DNA of 64,000 bases from AC-56 sp963702195 (lineage in GTDB: Bacteria; Actinomycetota; Thermoleophilia; Solirubrobacterales; 70-9): assembly GCA_963702195.1 (NCBI GenBank), contig OY969725.1:2232001-2296000 (forward strand). The letters are read 5' to 3'. Position numbers and translations under genes: made by a program. Positions 1 through 8,581 of this stretch are shown piece by piece; positions within the stretch are counted from its first letter, which is position 1, and the number at the start of each line of letters is the position of its first letter. Under the pieces are notes generated by a model that was not told the origin of the DNA, ran no database searches, and saw nothing but the letters and a program-made list of their open reading frames with translations.

Positions 1-523
1 CCTCCACCCCCTCGTCGAGGAGCGCAACGGCCGCCTCGCGGGCGTCCTCCTCGCGGAGCGGCGCTACCTCCTGCCCGAAGACGTCCACCCGGCCGCGCAC
101 GCCCTTCATCCGCTCTCGGGGCACGAGCGGGGCGTTGTGGTAGTGCGTCGCGAGGTGCAGGCGGTCTGAGTAGGAATAGCCGAGGTAGGTCTGGATGCCG
201 CGCTCGATCCGCAGGTAGTCCTCCTGGCCGGCCGTCACGATGGCGCCGATCTCGAGGCCCTCGCGGGAGAGGAGGCGGTTCAGCATCGCGGTGCCGCTGT
301 AGATGCCGGACGCCACCTTTGCGAAGGCGCCCTCGGGCGTCGAGTCCCACTGGGACAGCGCGTCGCGCGCGGACTCCATGAAGCCGATCGACTCGTCCTC
401 GGGGGTCGTCTGCGCCTTGCCGACGACGAACGAACCCGACTCGTCGACGATGAACGTATCCGTCATCGTCCCCCCGGCGTCAATCGCCAGGACGCGCGGG
501 CTACGGTCGCGACCATCGCTCAT
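1..523 (-). CDS. Acetone carboxylase beta/hydantoinase A-type subunit (5' part; C-terminus outside the window)
   Basis: The ATG at 521-523 on the minus strand opens a protein beginning MSDGRDRSPRVLAIDAGGTM, and the reading frame runs out of the window at base 1, so only about 174 N-terminal residues are visible. The phosphate-binding loop IDAGGTMTDTFIVDE near residues 14-28 is the signature of the hydantoinase A/oxoprolinase/acetone carboxylase superfamily. The following SGIYSGTAMLNRLLSREG and RIERGIQTYLGYSYSDRLH resemble acetone carboxylase beta (AcxA) more than 5-oxoprolinase. In that family the subunit helps ATP-dependent carboxylation of acetone to acetoacetate in the cytoplasm. The alpha and gamma subunits would be expected to the left, outside the window. 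The superfamily call is firm; the substrate is inferred. Confidence 0.75.
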   Translation of the reverse strand, partial: MSDGRDRSPRVLAIDAGGTMTDTFIVDESGSFVVGKAQTTPEDESIGFMESARDALSQWDSTPEGAFAKVASGIYSGTAMLNRLLSREGLEIGAIVTAGQEDYLRIERGIQTYLGYSYSDRLHLATHYHNAPLVPRERMKGVRGRVDVFGQEVAPLREEDAREAAVALLDEGVE

Positions 524-569
524 GCCGCGGCCACTCTATCCCGGGCCGGGGGCTGCGAACCTTTCCGTC

Positions 570-1185
570 ATGCCCCGCCGGATCGGCATCGCCGCGCTCG
601 TGTTCGCAGCCCTTCTGGGAATCAGCCAGCTGGTGATCCCGCCCATCATGGAGAGCCGCATCGCCGATCGGCTGACCGCCGGCGGCGGCACCGCGCACGT
701 CTCGGTCTCGTCCCTGCCCGCGCTGACCCTCCTGTTCGGCGAGGGCAGCCGGATCGACGTCACGGGAAGCGGGCTGAACCTGACCTCACAGAGCCAGAGC
801 GGTGATGTCTTCTCCGAGCTCGACGGCTACGACAACGTCGACGTCAACCTCACCGACTTCAGCGCGGGCCCGTTTCAGATGAAGAGCTTCGACCTCACAC
901 GCACCGGTTCGGCCGCCAGCTATCACCTTGCCGCCCGTGGACAGACGAGCCCCTCCGACCTCGCGTCGTACGGCGCGTCCAGCCTGGGGCTTCCGGGCGG
1001 GCCGCTGCTCGGCTACTTCGGCAGCAGGGTCCTGGGCCAGGACTCGATCCCGATCGCGCTCGACATGCAGCTCATGAGCGACGGCGGCCGTGTGGTGGTC
1101 ACGTCCGGGGGCGGCACGATCGCGGGCATCCCGACCGGCCCGCTCGCGGAGCTGATCACCTCGGTCGTGGTGGTGAAGCATCTAG
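570..1185 (+). CDS. DUF2993 (LmeA-like) exported lipid-binding protein; 3' end uncertain
   Basis: The ATG at 570 begins MPRRIGIAALVFAALLGISQ, a short cytoplasmic stretch followed by a hydrophobic signal/anchor. About 180 residues with the DUF2993 pattern follow (IESRIADRL-like start, VTGSGLNL, YDNVDVNLTDF, and a closing GGGTIAGIPTGPLAELI). Relatives such as mycobacterial LmeA bind phospholipid in the envelope. Family members stop shortly after the GIPxGPLAE segment, but this frame has no stop there and stays open to 1961, antisense to the MMPL gene. A shift of one base would reach TGA at 1174 or TAG at 1183, the latter sharing a CTAG with the MMPL stop. I give the end of homology, not a proven stop. 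Confidence 0.6.
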
Positions 1186-3608
1186 CTGCCCGCGCTCGAG
1201 CCGCCGGGCGCGGCCGCGGACGCTGCCGCGGCGTCGCGCGCCTTGAAGTAGTCCTCGCCCTCGATCCCGAGGTCCGGCAGCCACGAGAGCAGCTTCGGGA
1301 ACCACCAGTTGGCGCGCCCGATCACCACCATCGAGGCCGGGACGACCACGCATCGGACCAGGGTCGCGTCGATCGCGATCGCCACTGCCAGGCCGAGGCC
1401 GAACTCCTTCACCACCGGCTGGCCGTTGAGGATGAAGCACGTGTACACGGTGACCATGATCAGCGCCGCCGCGGTGATCACCCGCGCGCTGACGGCCAAC
1501 CCGTCGACCACCGCCTCGTGGTTGTCCCCCGTCTCCTGGTAATGCTCCTTCATGCGGCTCATGAGAAACACCTGGTAGTCCATCGAGAGGCCGAACAGGA
1601 TCGCGAACATCAGCAGCGGCACGTAGCTGACGATCGGGGTCGCTCCCCCGTCGACCCCGAGCAGGCTGGCGCCGTGGCCCTCCTGGAAGACGAAGGTGAG
1701 CACGCCGTAGGAGGCGGCGACGGAGAGCAGGTTCATGACCGCGGAGAGCACCGGCACGACGAGGGAGCGGAAGGCGAAGAGCAGGAGGAGGATGCTGAGC
1801 GCGATCACTACACCGATCACGAGCGCGAGCTTGTCGCCGATCTGGTCGGCGAGGTCGATGTAGCCGGCCGTCTGGCCGCCGACGTAGGTGGTGAGGGTGG
1901 TGCCGTCGTCGGCTTTCGGGATCACCGAGTCGCGCAGGTCCCGGACCAGGTTCTCGGTTGAGCTCGAGGAGGGCGCCGAGGTTGCGACCACGCTGAACGT
2001 GCCGCCGCTGCCGGACTTGTTTACCTTCGCCCCCGAGACCTCCTTGACGCCGTCGGTCTTCTTGATCTTGTCCTGGAGGTTGACCAAGCGGGGATCGCTC
2101 GCCTTGCTCTTCAGGAACTGCTCCTGCTGGGCGGCCTGCTTCTGCTGCTTGGTCTCGGGCTGCGAGGCCACCTCCTGCTGGGCCTCCGACTGGGCCTGGT
2201 CGGCGGGAACGCCCTGGGCCTCGAGCTGCGCCGCGGTCTGATCGACGGCCTGCTGCTCCTCCTTGTTCTGCTTCGACTGCAGCTGGTCGAGCTGCTTCTG
2301 GTCGTTGTGGGCCGGCTTCGAGCCGAAGTTCACGGCCACCAGGAAGGGCCCGTTCACGCCCGGACCGAACCCCTTGGTGAGCAGGTCGTAGGACTGGCGC
2401 ACCTGGGTCGACTTCGGCATCTGCCCGTTGTTCTGCTGGCCGAACTGCAGGTCGAGCACCGGGATCGCGAGCACCAGCAGGATCGCGACGGCGGCGAGAC
2501 CGGCCGGTATGGGCACCCGTCCGATGAAGCGCGCCCATCGCGCCCAGCCGTGCGGCCGGTGGTCGTGCGGCGGCGGCTTCAGGAACGGTACCCGCAGCGA
2601 GTCGATCCGCTTGCCCATGATCGCGAGGAGCGCCGGGAGCAGCGTCAAGGCGGTGAGGATGGCGACCAGCACCACGACCGCCGCCGAGTAGCCGAGGGCG
2701 CTGACCAGCGGAATCTGGGCGACGGCCAGCGAGACCAGGGCGATGATGACCGTGCAACCGGCGAACAGGACCGCGCCGCCGGCCGTCGCCACCGCGCGGG
2801 CCGCGGCCTCGTGCTCGGGTAAGCCCTGCTCCATGAAGCCCTTGTGCCTGGTGACGATGAACAGCGCGTAGTCGATGCCCACCCCCAGGCCGAGCATCGT
2901 CCCCAGCGTCGGGCCGACAGCCGGCACGGTGATGCCATGGCCCAGCAGCCCGATGGAGGCCAGACCGATGCCGAGCCCGATCAGGGCGGTGATGATCGGC
3001 AGCGACATCGCCGCCACGGTGCCGAAGGTGAACAGCAGGATGATCACCGCGGCGAGCACGCCGACCACCTCGCTCACCTCGACGTCGGGCGCGGACACGG
3101 CGCTGCCGAGATAGCCGCCGTTGGCGACCTTGAAGTCGGCGTCGACGGCGGGCGACTCGTGGTCGATCACGTTGTTGGCCTGATCCTCGGTGATGTCGCC
3201 CGAGTTCGGGCCGAGCGTGAGCGAGATGTAGCCGATCTTCCCGTCCTTGCTCAGCAGCGACGACCCCTTCGAGCTGACCGGGCTGATCGCCTTGGTCACG
3301 TACGGGGACTGCTTGAGCGACTTGACCGTGTCCTCGACGACCTTGGAGTTCGCGCTCGACGTGAGCTTGCCGTTCGGTGCCTGCATCACCACCGGGTTGG
3401 TCCCGTTCGCGTATGCGGGTAGATCGGCCTCGAGCAGGTCCGTGGCGTTGGTCGAGCCCGAGCCGGGCAGCGTCAACTCGTTGCTGGTGACCTTGCCGAA
3501 GTGGTTGGCGAGCAGGTTGGTCGCGATGAACAGGACGACCCACACCACCACCACGACCCATCGAAAGCGAACGCAGGCTCTACCGACCGGGTACAAGAGC
3601 GCGCTCAC
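1182..3608 (-). CDS. MMPL/RND family lipid or drug transporter
   Basis: The 808-residue membrane protein has the MMPL layout: an N-terminal membrane helix, a large extracytoplasmic loop, a helix block with GLGVGIDYALFIVTRHK, a second loop, and a C-terminal helix block with FGLSMDYQVFLMSRMKEHY. The two GxxxDY motifs carry the proton-relay aspartates of this family. The second loop contains an unusually Gln/Glu-rich stretch (around residues 430-510) that is probably coiled coil. In actinobacteria MMPL proteins export envelope lipids or hydrophobic compounds. The gene is divergent from the TetR gene at 3788, and a palindrome of the TetR-associated type lies in the shared upstream region, so regulation by that TetR is plausible but unproven. 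Confidence 0.9.
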   Translation of the reverse strand: MSALLYPVGRACVRFRWVVVVVWVVLFIATNLLANHFGKVTSNELTLPGSGSTNATDLLEADLPAYANGTNPVVMQAPNGKLTSSANSKVVEDTVKSLKQSPYVTKAISPVSSKGSSLLSKDGKIGYISLTLGPNSGDITEDQANNVIDHESPAVDADFKVANGGYLGSAVSAPDVEVSEVVGVLAAVIILLFTFGTVAAMSLPIITALIGLGIGLASIGLLGHGITVPAVGPTLGTMLGLGVGIDYALFIVTRHKGFMEQGLPEHEAAARAVATAGGAVLFAGCTVIIALVSLAVAQIPLVSALGYSAAVVVLVAILTALTLLPALLAIMGKRIDSLRVPFLKPPPHDHRPHGWARWARFIGRVPIPAGLAAVAILLVLAIPVLDLQFGQQNNGQMPKSTQVRQSYDLLTKGFGPGVNGPFLVAVNFGSKPAHNDQKQLDQLQSKQNKEEQQAVDQTAAQLEAQGVPADQAQSEAQQEVASQPETKQQKQAAQQEQFLKSKASDPRLVNLQDKIKKTDGVKEVSGAKVNKSGSGGTFSVVATSAPSSSSTENLVRDLRDSVIPKADDGTTLTTYVGGQTAGYIDLADQIGDKLALVIGVVIALSILLLLFAFRSLVVPVLSAVMNLLSVAASYGVLTFVFQEGHGASLLGVDGGATPIVSYVPLLMFAILFGLSMDYQVFLMSRMKEHYQETGDNHEAVVDGLAVSARVITAAALIMVTVYTCFILNGQPVVKEFGLGLAVAIAIDATLVRCVVVPASMVVIGRANWWFPKLLSWLPDLGIEGEDYFKARDAAAASAAAPGGSSAGS

Positions 3609-3750
3609 GGATGGCCTCCCACCGAAACGGTCACTCGACTTCCTTCGACGGCGCTTCCATGCGTCCTGTGCCGATCCTACCCCGGGTGCCTGGGGCGATG
3701 TGTGCGGCCGCTGAGTCGGGCAGCGTCGATCTCATCTCATCCCTGAGGCG

Positions 3751-3791
3751 ATATTGAATACCTCTTCGCCACGGTACCATATTGAATATGG
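3751..3791. promoter_or_regulatory. Two palindromic operator-like sites ahead of the TetR gene
   Basis: Two copies of ATATTGAATA lie 28 bp apart, centred on 3756 and 3784. The second is a perfect 15-bp palindrome, CCATATTGAATATGG (3777-3791), and it contains the TetR start codon (ATG 3788). The first is imperfect (ATATTGAATAC). TTGAAT (3754-3759) and CATATT (3778-3783) are spaced 18 bp and could also serve as -35 and -10 elements of a leaderless promoter, so promoter and operator would overlap. Autoregulation by the TetR protein is inferred. Confidence 0.65.
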
Positions 3792-4471
3792 CTTCAGAAC
3801 CTGCCCGCGGCGAAGCGGCGAGCTTCATCGGCTACGGGGGCGGGACCAGCCATTCGCCGCTCCCCGCGCCGCCCACCCAGGCCCGGGGCGTCGAGAAGCG
3901 GGACCGCCTCTACGCGGCTGCCATGGCTCGCTACCGCGAGGCGGGCGTCGCCGACACCAGGGTGGAGGACGTGATCGGCGATGCCGAGGTGAGCTGGGCG
4001 ACGTTCTTCAGGTACTTCCCCCGGAAGGAGGACGTCCTCCTGGAGGGCGCCGCTCGCCACTTCCGGGATCGGGTGCGCGCAGTCGCCGAGCAGGGCACCC
4101 GTGACGGCCGGCTCAGGATTCGCACGGTGGTCGAGCGGACCTTCGCCGCGCTCCTCGAGCCCGCGGACATGGCCCCCGCACTCCACAATGCCGCTCTGCT
4201 CGAGGTGTTCGCGAGCCCGGCCCGCTTCGCCGCGCTCGTCGGCGACCACCCCCAGCCCGTCATCGGTCTCGTGGCCGAGCTCCTGGCCGAGGGACAGCGG
4301 CGGGGCGAGGTCAGAGCGGACACGGACGCGGGCGTCGCCGCCGTGGCACTCACCGCCGGATCCATGTTCCTGGCCGTCCAGGCCGCCGCCGCAGGCGCCG
4401 ATCCCGTCCACAGCGCGACACAGTCGCTCGACGTCATCTGGGGTGGCCTGGAGGAGCGCCGGAGCGATTGA
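3788..4471 (+). CDS. TetR family transcriptional regulator
   Basis: The protein has 227 residues. After a Pro/Gly-rich N-terminal tail of about 35 residues there is a TetR_N helix-turn-helix (residues about 38-85) including VEDVIGDAEVSWATFFRYFP, where FFRYFPRKEDVL is the usual recognition-helix end. The rest is an all-helical ligand domain. The ATG at 3788 is preferred over an in-frame TTG at 3782 because it sits at the same place in the palindrome as the ATG of the sulfotransferase gene at 5892. There is no Shine-Dalgarno sequence, which suits a leaderless mRNA. It heads a tightly linked run to 10272 and is divergent from the MMPL transporter. Ligand unknown. Confidence 0.9.
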   Translation: MASEPARGEAASFIGYGGGTSHSPLPAPPTQARGVEKRDRLYAAAMARYREAGVADTRVEDVIGDAEVSWATFFRYFPRKEDVLLEGAARHFRDRVRAVAEQGTRDGRLRIRTVVERTFAALLEPADMAPALHNAALLEVFASPARFAALVGDHPQPVIGLVAELLAEGQRRGEVRADTDAGVAAVALTAGSMFLAVQAAAAGADPVHSATQSLDVIWGGLEERRSD

Positions 4472-5844
4472 CCTCCGGGTACTGGCGGCGTCCCTGGACC
4501 TGCGAGGACGGGGGCCCGCGCCGGTGGGGCACGGTGACGGGGGAGCCGGGCCTCGGCATCGGCCCAGGTGAGCACCTCGAGGTGGCGGCCACACGTCAGG
4601 CCTTCGCCACTGACGCGCTCGTTCGCCGGGAGCCGGGCGAGCTCTACGCCCTCCGGCACGCGATGCCGCTCCGCGGCGTCCAGACCACGCCGGTCGACGC
4701 ATGGGTCGAGCGGCTCGATCCGGGCACGCTCGCGGTCACGGCCTCGACGCCGCGGCTGCCCGGCGGTCGCTACTGGCCGGGCGGCGTCGCGGCTCACGCG
4801 TCCGGCGACCTCCACACGGTCTTCGGCCGCTGGGCACATCGCCTGAGCCCTTCCCTCGACGTTCTCGCGTCGCACCGGCTTCCCGTGCCGCGCCCCCACA
4901 ACTCGTTCGTCGTGCTCGACGGCGGCGAGCTCGTGACCAAGGACTGCGATGCCCCAGGCGGCCGCGAGCCGTCGACGGTCTCGGTCCTCGACCCCGAGAC
5001 GCTGCTCCCGGTCGCCTCTGCGCTCCGCCTCCCGGAGCCGTCGATCGCCAGGCTCGCGAGTGACGGCGACAGCGTCATCGCCGTTGGGACAACGCGGCTG
5101 TTTCGCCTCCGCCTGGATCGCGCCGCCGGACGCATGGACTTCGACGACGACTGGGCTCCGCGATACGGCCCGGCTCCCGAGAGAAGCTACGGCTGGGACC
5201 CGGTGATCACGGACGAACACGTGCTGTGGATGGACAACGGGCGCAACCACACCGACCACACGATGCTCGGGAGCGGGGTGCAGACCGACCCGGTTCGCCT
5301 GTGGATTGCGCGTCTCGACGACGGGATGACCCGGTCGGTTGAGATCAGCGGGCTGCCGTGCGGCACCGAGTCCAACCCGCCCGCCTGGGACCCCGTCCGG
5401 CGGACCGTGGTCGCCTACGACGCCGGCAACGCGGTGCTCAGGGCGTGGAGACTCGAGGGCGACGAGCTGGTGCCGCTCTGGCGACGCGACGGCTTTGCCC
5501 ACGCGGGACACCTGATCACCTATCCGGACACGCGAGAGCTCGTCGCCGGCGATTGGCGTGACGCCCCGCTCCTGCGACACCGTCTCGTACGCCCCCTGAT
5601 GAGGGCCTCCGGTCCGCTGCTGGCGCGGTCGGAGCACGCGCGTCGGTCGGCGGTGCGCGTGGCCCACGACCGGCTGGTCGTGCTGGACCTGGACACGGGC
5701 GCCGACCGGGCGCGTGTGGACATCCCATCCCCGTCCCAGGGCTATCTGTTTCCGGCGCCGGGCTTCGACCGCGACGTCTACTACCAGTCGATCACCACGA
5801 TCGCGCGGGTCCGCGTGGCCCCGGCAGGCGGTGCGTCGCCTTGA
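4468..5844 (+). CDS. Unknown soluble protein, probable beta-propeller
   Basis: The start is TTG at 4468, overlapping the TetR stop as TTGA, so translation is probably coupled. The 458 residues show no signal peptide or membrane helix. Repeating blades are suggested by recurring segments of the type VDAWVERLDPGTL, PSTVSVLDPETLLPV, PVRLWIARLDDGM and DRLVVLDLDTGADRARV. A conserved-looking segment holds WMDNGRNHTDHTML. The pattern resembles carotenoid-oxygenase-like or other seven-blade propellers only in general form; I do not recognise the family. Its place between a TetR gene and an arylsulfotransferase suggests a role in the same pathway, perhaps substrate handling. Confidence 0.75.
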   Translation: MTSGYWRRPWTCEDGGPRRWGTVTGEPGLGIGPGEHLEVAATRQAFATDALVRREPGELYALRHAMPLRGVQTTPVDAWVERLDPGTLAVTASTPRLPGGRYWPGGVAAHASGDLHTVFGRWAHRLSPSLDVLASHRLPVPRPHNSFVVLDGGELVTKDCDAPGGREPSTVSVLDPETLLPVASALRLPEPSIARLASDGDSVIAVGTTRLFRLRLDRAAGRMDFDDDWAPRYGPAPERSYGWDPVITDEHVLWMDNGRNHTDHTMLGSGVQTDPVRLWIARLDDGMTRSVEISGLPCGTESNPPAWDPVRRTVVAYDAGNAVLRAWRLEGDELVPLWRRDGFAHAGHLITYPDTRELVAGDWRDAPLLRHRLVRPLMRASGPLLARSEHARRSAVRVAHDRLVVLDLDTGADRARVDIPSPSQGYLFPAPGFDRDVYYQSITTIARVRVAPAGGASP

Positions 5845-5880
5845 CCCGTGACGCGCGCATGGAGTATCGTTGCACCGATT

Positions 5881-5895
5881 CGATACTGAGTATGG
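5881..5895 (+). promoter_or_regulatory. Operator-like palindrome at the arylsulfotransferase start
   Basis: CGATACTGAGTATGG contains the palindrome ATACT-G-AGTAT (5883-5893) and ends in the ATG at 5892. It matches the TetR-gene palindrome as ATAYTGARTATGG, and the start codon has the same position within it. AGTATCG at 5863-5869 is a further half-site inverted relative to CGATACT (5881-5887). It may be a third target of the TetR protein encoded at 3788, or a leaderless -10 region (GATACT), or both. Confidence 0.6.
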
Positions 5896-7691
5896 TTTTA
5901 CGCAGGATAGGCAAGGCGATCTCGCTGGCGGCGATCCTCACGGCCGGCGCAGCGGCGACTCCGGCCCTCGCCGCCGGGGGCCAGCGCCTGACGATCTCGC
6001 CCGCGCAGGGCACTCCCGACGCCTCGCCGCAGACCCAGGTCAGCGTCCTCGGCGTTGCGCCGCAGCGAATCCGCTCCGTGAAGGTCACCGGCTCGGTGAC
6101 CGGCGAGCACCGCGGATCGCTTCGCGACTACTCGAGCTCGCGCGGCGCGAGCTTCATCCCTGACCAGCCGTTCACCCAGGGCGAGCGGGTCAAGCTGGTC
6201 GTCCGGGTCCGCCACCGCAAGCCCGTCCGGCGCACCTTCACCATCGCGCAGCTCGGCCCGGTCCAGCCCGTGCTCAACCTCAAGAAACAACAGCCCGAGA
6301 AGCTTCAGCACTTCACCTCGGAGCCCGATCTCGTGCCGCCGCGCATCGACATCAACAAGGACGCCGGCGGCACCCGGGGCCGCGTCTTCCTCGCCCCCCT
6401 CCCCTCCCCGATCGTCCACCCGGAGAGCCACAACACGATCGAGATCCATCCGGTCGGCCCGGGCGGCCCCATGATCACCGACGGCAACGGAAGCCTCGTC
6501 TGGTTCAAGCAGCTCGACCCGCCGGACGTCGCCGGCAACCTCAGAATCCAGAAGTTTCGCGGCCGCAAGGTGCTGACCTGGTGGCAGGGCGGTATCACTC
6601 CTTCCGCGTTCGGAATCGGCAAGGGCGTGATCGCGAACCGGTCCTACAAGACGATTCGCACCGTCCACGGCGGCAACGGCTACGACATGGATATCCACGA
6701 GTTCACGTTGACACCCGGCGGCAACGCGCTGTTCACCGTCTACGTGCCGATCATGGTCCACCTGCCGGGCTCGCCCTCCGGCACCCTCTCCCCGCTGCTC
6801 GACTCGATCGTGCAGGAGGTGGACGTGCGCACCGGGCTCGTCGTCTGGGAGTGGCACTCATACGGGCACATCCCGCTGGCGGACTCGTACGCGACCCCCG
6901 AGAACAGCGCCTCCTACGACGCGTACCACGTCAACTCGATCCAGCACCTCAAGCACGGCCGCGTGCTGGTGTCCGAACGCGACACCTCCGCGGTCTACAA
7001 GATCAACCGGGCGACGGGACGGATCCAGTGGACCCTGGGCGGCAGGGCGAACGACTTCCAGTATCGCCACGACGCCCGCTTCTGGTTCCAGCACGACGCC
7101 CAGCTCCTCCCAGGCCACCGCATCAGCCTGTTCGACGACGCGGCCGGCCCGCCGAAGAAGGAACCGTATTCGCGCGGCCTCGTCCTCGACCTCAACCTGC
7201 GCCAGCGTTCCGCCAAGGTCGCCCAGCAGTACTACCGCTCCACCACCACCTCCGCGCAAAGCGAGGGCAGCGTGCAGACTCGGGGCAGCGGCAACGTGTT
7301 CGTCGGCTTCGGCGCCGAGCCGTTCTTCTCGGAGTTCTCGCCGGGCGGTCGGCTGCTCTACGACGGCAGCCTGCCCTCCGACGACGGCAGCTACCGCACC
7401 TTCCGGTACCGCTGGCACGGCGAGCCGCGCACGCGGCCGACGCTCGCAGCGCAGCTCATGAGCTCCTCGAAGGTGGCTGCGTTCGCGAGCTGGAACGGGG
7501 CGACCGCGGTGCGGCGCTGGGAGCTGCTCGCAGGCCCCGATGAGGACGAGCTGCGCCCGATCGGGTCCGCTCACTCAAGCGGCTTCGAGACGGAGATCGA
7601 CGCCAACCGGGCCGGTGTGGTGTACGCCGTTCGCGCGATCGACGCCGACGGGAACGTTCTCGCCACCTCGGACGCCGTCTCCCCTTCGTGA
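5892..7691 (+). CDS. Exported arylsulfotransferase (ASST-like)
   Basis: From ATG 5892 the protein (599 residues) begins with a signal peptide, MVLRRIGKAI followed by a hydrophobic core and an ALA-A cleavage site near residue 27. An Ig-like N-terminal domain (about 30-125) precedes a propeller-like domain of the arylsulfotransferase family, with ITDGNGSLVWFKQL, YDMDIHEFTLTPGGN, DAYHVNSIQHLKHGRVLVS, WTLGGRANDF and FQHDAQLLPGHRISLFDDA. The His residues in the NSIQH and FQHDAQ segments are the conserved candidates for sulfuryl transfer. ASST moves sulfate from one phenolic ester to another phenol without PAPS, outside the membrane. Upstream in-frame starts exist (5841, 5859), but only 5892 fits the palindrome and signal peptide. 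Confidence 0.85.
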   Translation: MVLRRIGKAISLAAILTAGAAATPALAAGGQRLTISPAQGTPDASPQTQVSVLGVAPQRIRSVKVTGSVTGEHRGSLRDYSSSRGASFIPDQPFTQGERVKLVVRVRHRKPVRRTFTIAQLGPVQPVLNLKKQQPEKLQHFTSEPDLVPPRIDINKDAGGTRGRVFLAPLPSPIVHPESHNTIEIHPVGPGGPMITDGNGSLVWFKQLDPPDVAGNLRIQKFRGRKVLTWWQGGITPSAFGIGKGVIANRSYKTIRTVHGGNGYDMDIHEFTLTPGGNALFTVYVPIMVHLPGSPSGTLSPLLDSIVQEVDVRTGLVVWEWHSYGHIPLADSYATPENSASYDAYHVNSIQHLKHGRVLVSERDTSAVYKINRATGRIQWTLGGRANDFQYRHDARFWFQHDAQLLPGHRISLFDDAAGPPKKEPYSRGLVLDLNLRQRSAKVAQQYYRSTTTSAQSEGSVQTRGSGNVFVGFGAEPFFSEFSPGGRLLYDGSLPSDDGSYRTFRYRWHGEPRTRPTLAAQLMSSSKVAAFASWNGATAVRRWELLAGPDEDELRPIGSAHSSGFETEIDANRAGVVYAVRAIDADGNVLATSDAVSPS

Positions 7692-8581
7692 GCGTGAGCC
7701 TCACTCCGCGCGTTCGGGAATGGGGCCGGCGCGGCCGGAGGGAGCGCTTTCGTGAGCGGCGCATTCACGTGTTCCAGCGCGAGGGGTCCGGAGTCCCGCT
7801 GGTCCTGCTCCACGGATTTCCCTCGAGCTCATTCGACTGGCGCGGCGTGCTGAATGCGATCGATGCCCAGCCGGCTCTCGCCTTCGACTTCCTCGGCTTC
7901 GGGCTCTCCGAGAAGCCACGGGAGCACGCCTACACGCTTGGATGGCAGGCGGACCTGACCGAGGATCTCGTGCAGCGGCAACTCGGCGGCGGGCCCGTCT
8001 TCGTCGTCGCCCACGACATGGGGACGTCGGTGGCGACGGAGCTCCTGGCCCGCGACATCGAGGGCACGCTCGAGATCCAGATCGCCGGAGCGCTGCTCTT
8101 CAACGGCAGCATCGTGCTCGAGCGTGCGACCCTCACGCGCGGGCAGAAGCTCCTCCGCGGGCCGCTCGGCCCGCTTGCGTCGGTGCTGACCAACGAGCGG
8201 ATGTTTCGTCACGAGTTCGGCGCCCTGTTCAGCCCCGGGCATCCCCTGAGCGACGCCGAGGCCGCCGACCAGTGGGCGCTGATCGCACACGGGGGCGGGC
8301 GGACGCTCGGCCACAAGCTGATCCACTACCTGGACGAGCGGGTGCGCTACGCGAACCGGTGGCACGGAGCCGTGCGCGATTGGGACGGCCCGCTGTCCTT
8401 CGCCTGGGGGCTCCACGACCCGGTGGCGACCGTCTCCGTGCTCGACGCGCTGGTCGAGCTGCGGCGCGAGGCACCGGTCGACCGCCTCGCGGAGCTCGGC
8501 CACTATCCGCAGATCGAGGACCCCGCGACCATCGCGGCCTCCATCGAGCACGCCGTCGCCCGCGCCGGGGTGACCGTGTGA
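7688..8581 (+). CDS. Alpha/beta hydrolase, haloalkane dehalogenase/epoxide hydrolase type
   Basis: The 297-residue protein starts at GTG 7688, overlapping the sulfotransferase stop as GTGA. It shows the oxyanion loop LVLLHGFPSSSFDW, FDFLGFGLSEKP, and a nucleophile elbow AHDMGTS in which the nucleophile is Asp (about residue 110), not Ser. Asp nucleophiles mark the dehalogenase/epoxide hydrolase branch. The catalytic His is probably in ELGHYPQIEDP near the C-terminus. The halide-binding Trp that follows the Asp in true dehalogenases is Met here, so epoxide or another ester-like bond is a better guess than a haloalkane. The gene is linked to the sulfatase by a TGATG overlap. Confidence 0.85.
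   Translation: MSVSLTPRVREWGRRGRRERFRERRIHVFQREGSGVPLVLLHGFPSSSFDWRGVLNAIDAQPALAFDFLGFGLSEKPREHAYTLGWQADLTEDLVQRQLGGGPVFVVAHDMGTSVATELLARDIEGTLEIQIAGALLFNGSIVLERATLTRGQKLLRGPLGPLASVLTNERMFRHEFGALFSPGHPLSDAEAADQWALIAHGGGRTLGHKLIHYLDERVRYANRWHGAVRDWDGPLSFAWGLHDPVATVSVLDALVELRREAPVDRLAELGHYPQIEDPATIAASIEHAVARAGVTV

Noticed and set aside
1186..1961. Continuation of the DUF2993 frame over the MMPL gene
   Set aside because: The translation becomes Arg/Gly/His-rich and lacks any family resemblance; the MMPL gene on the other strand is certain.
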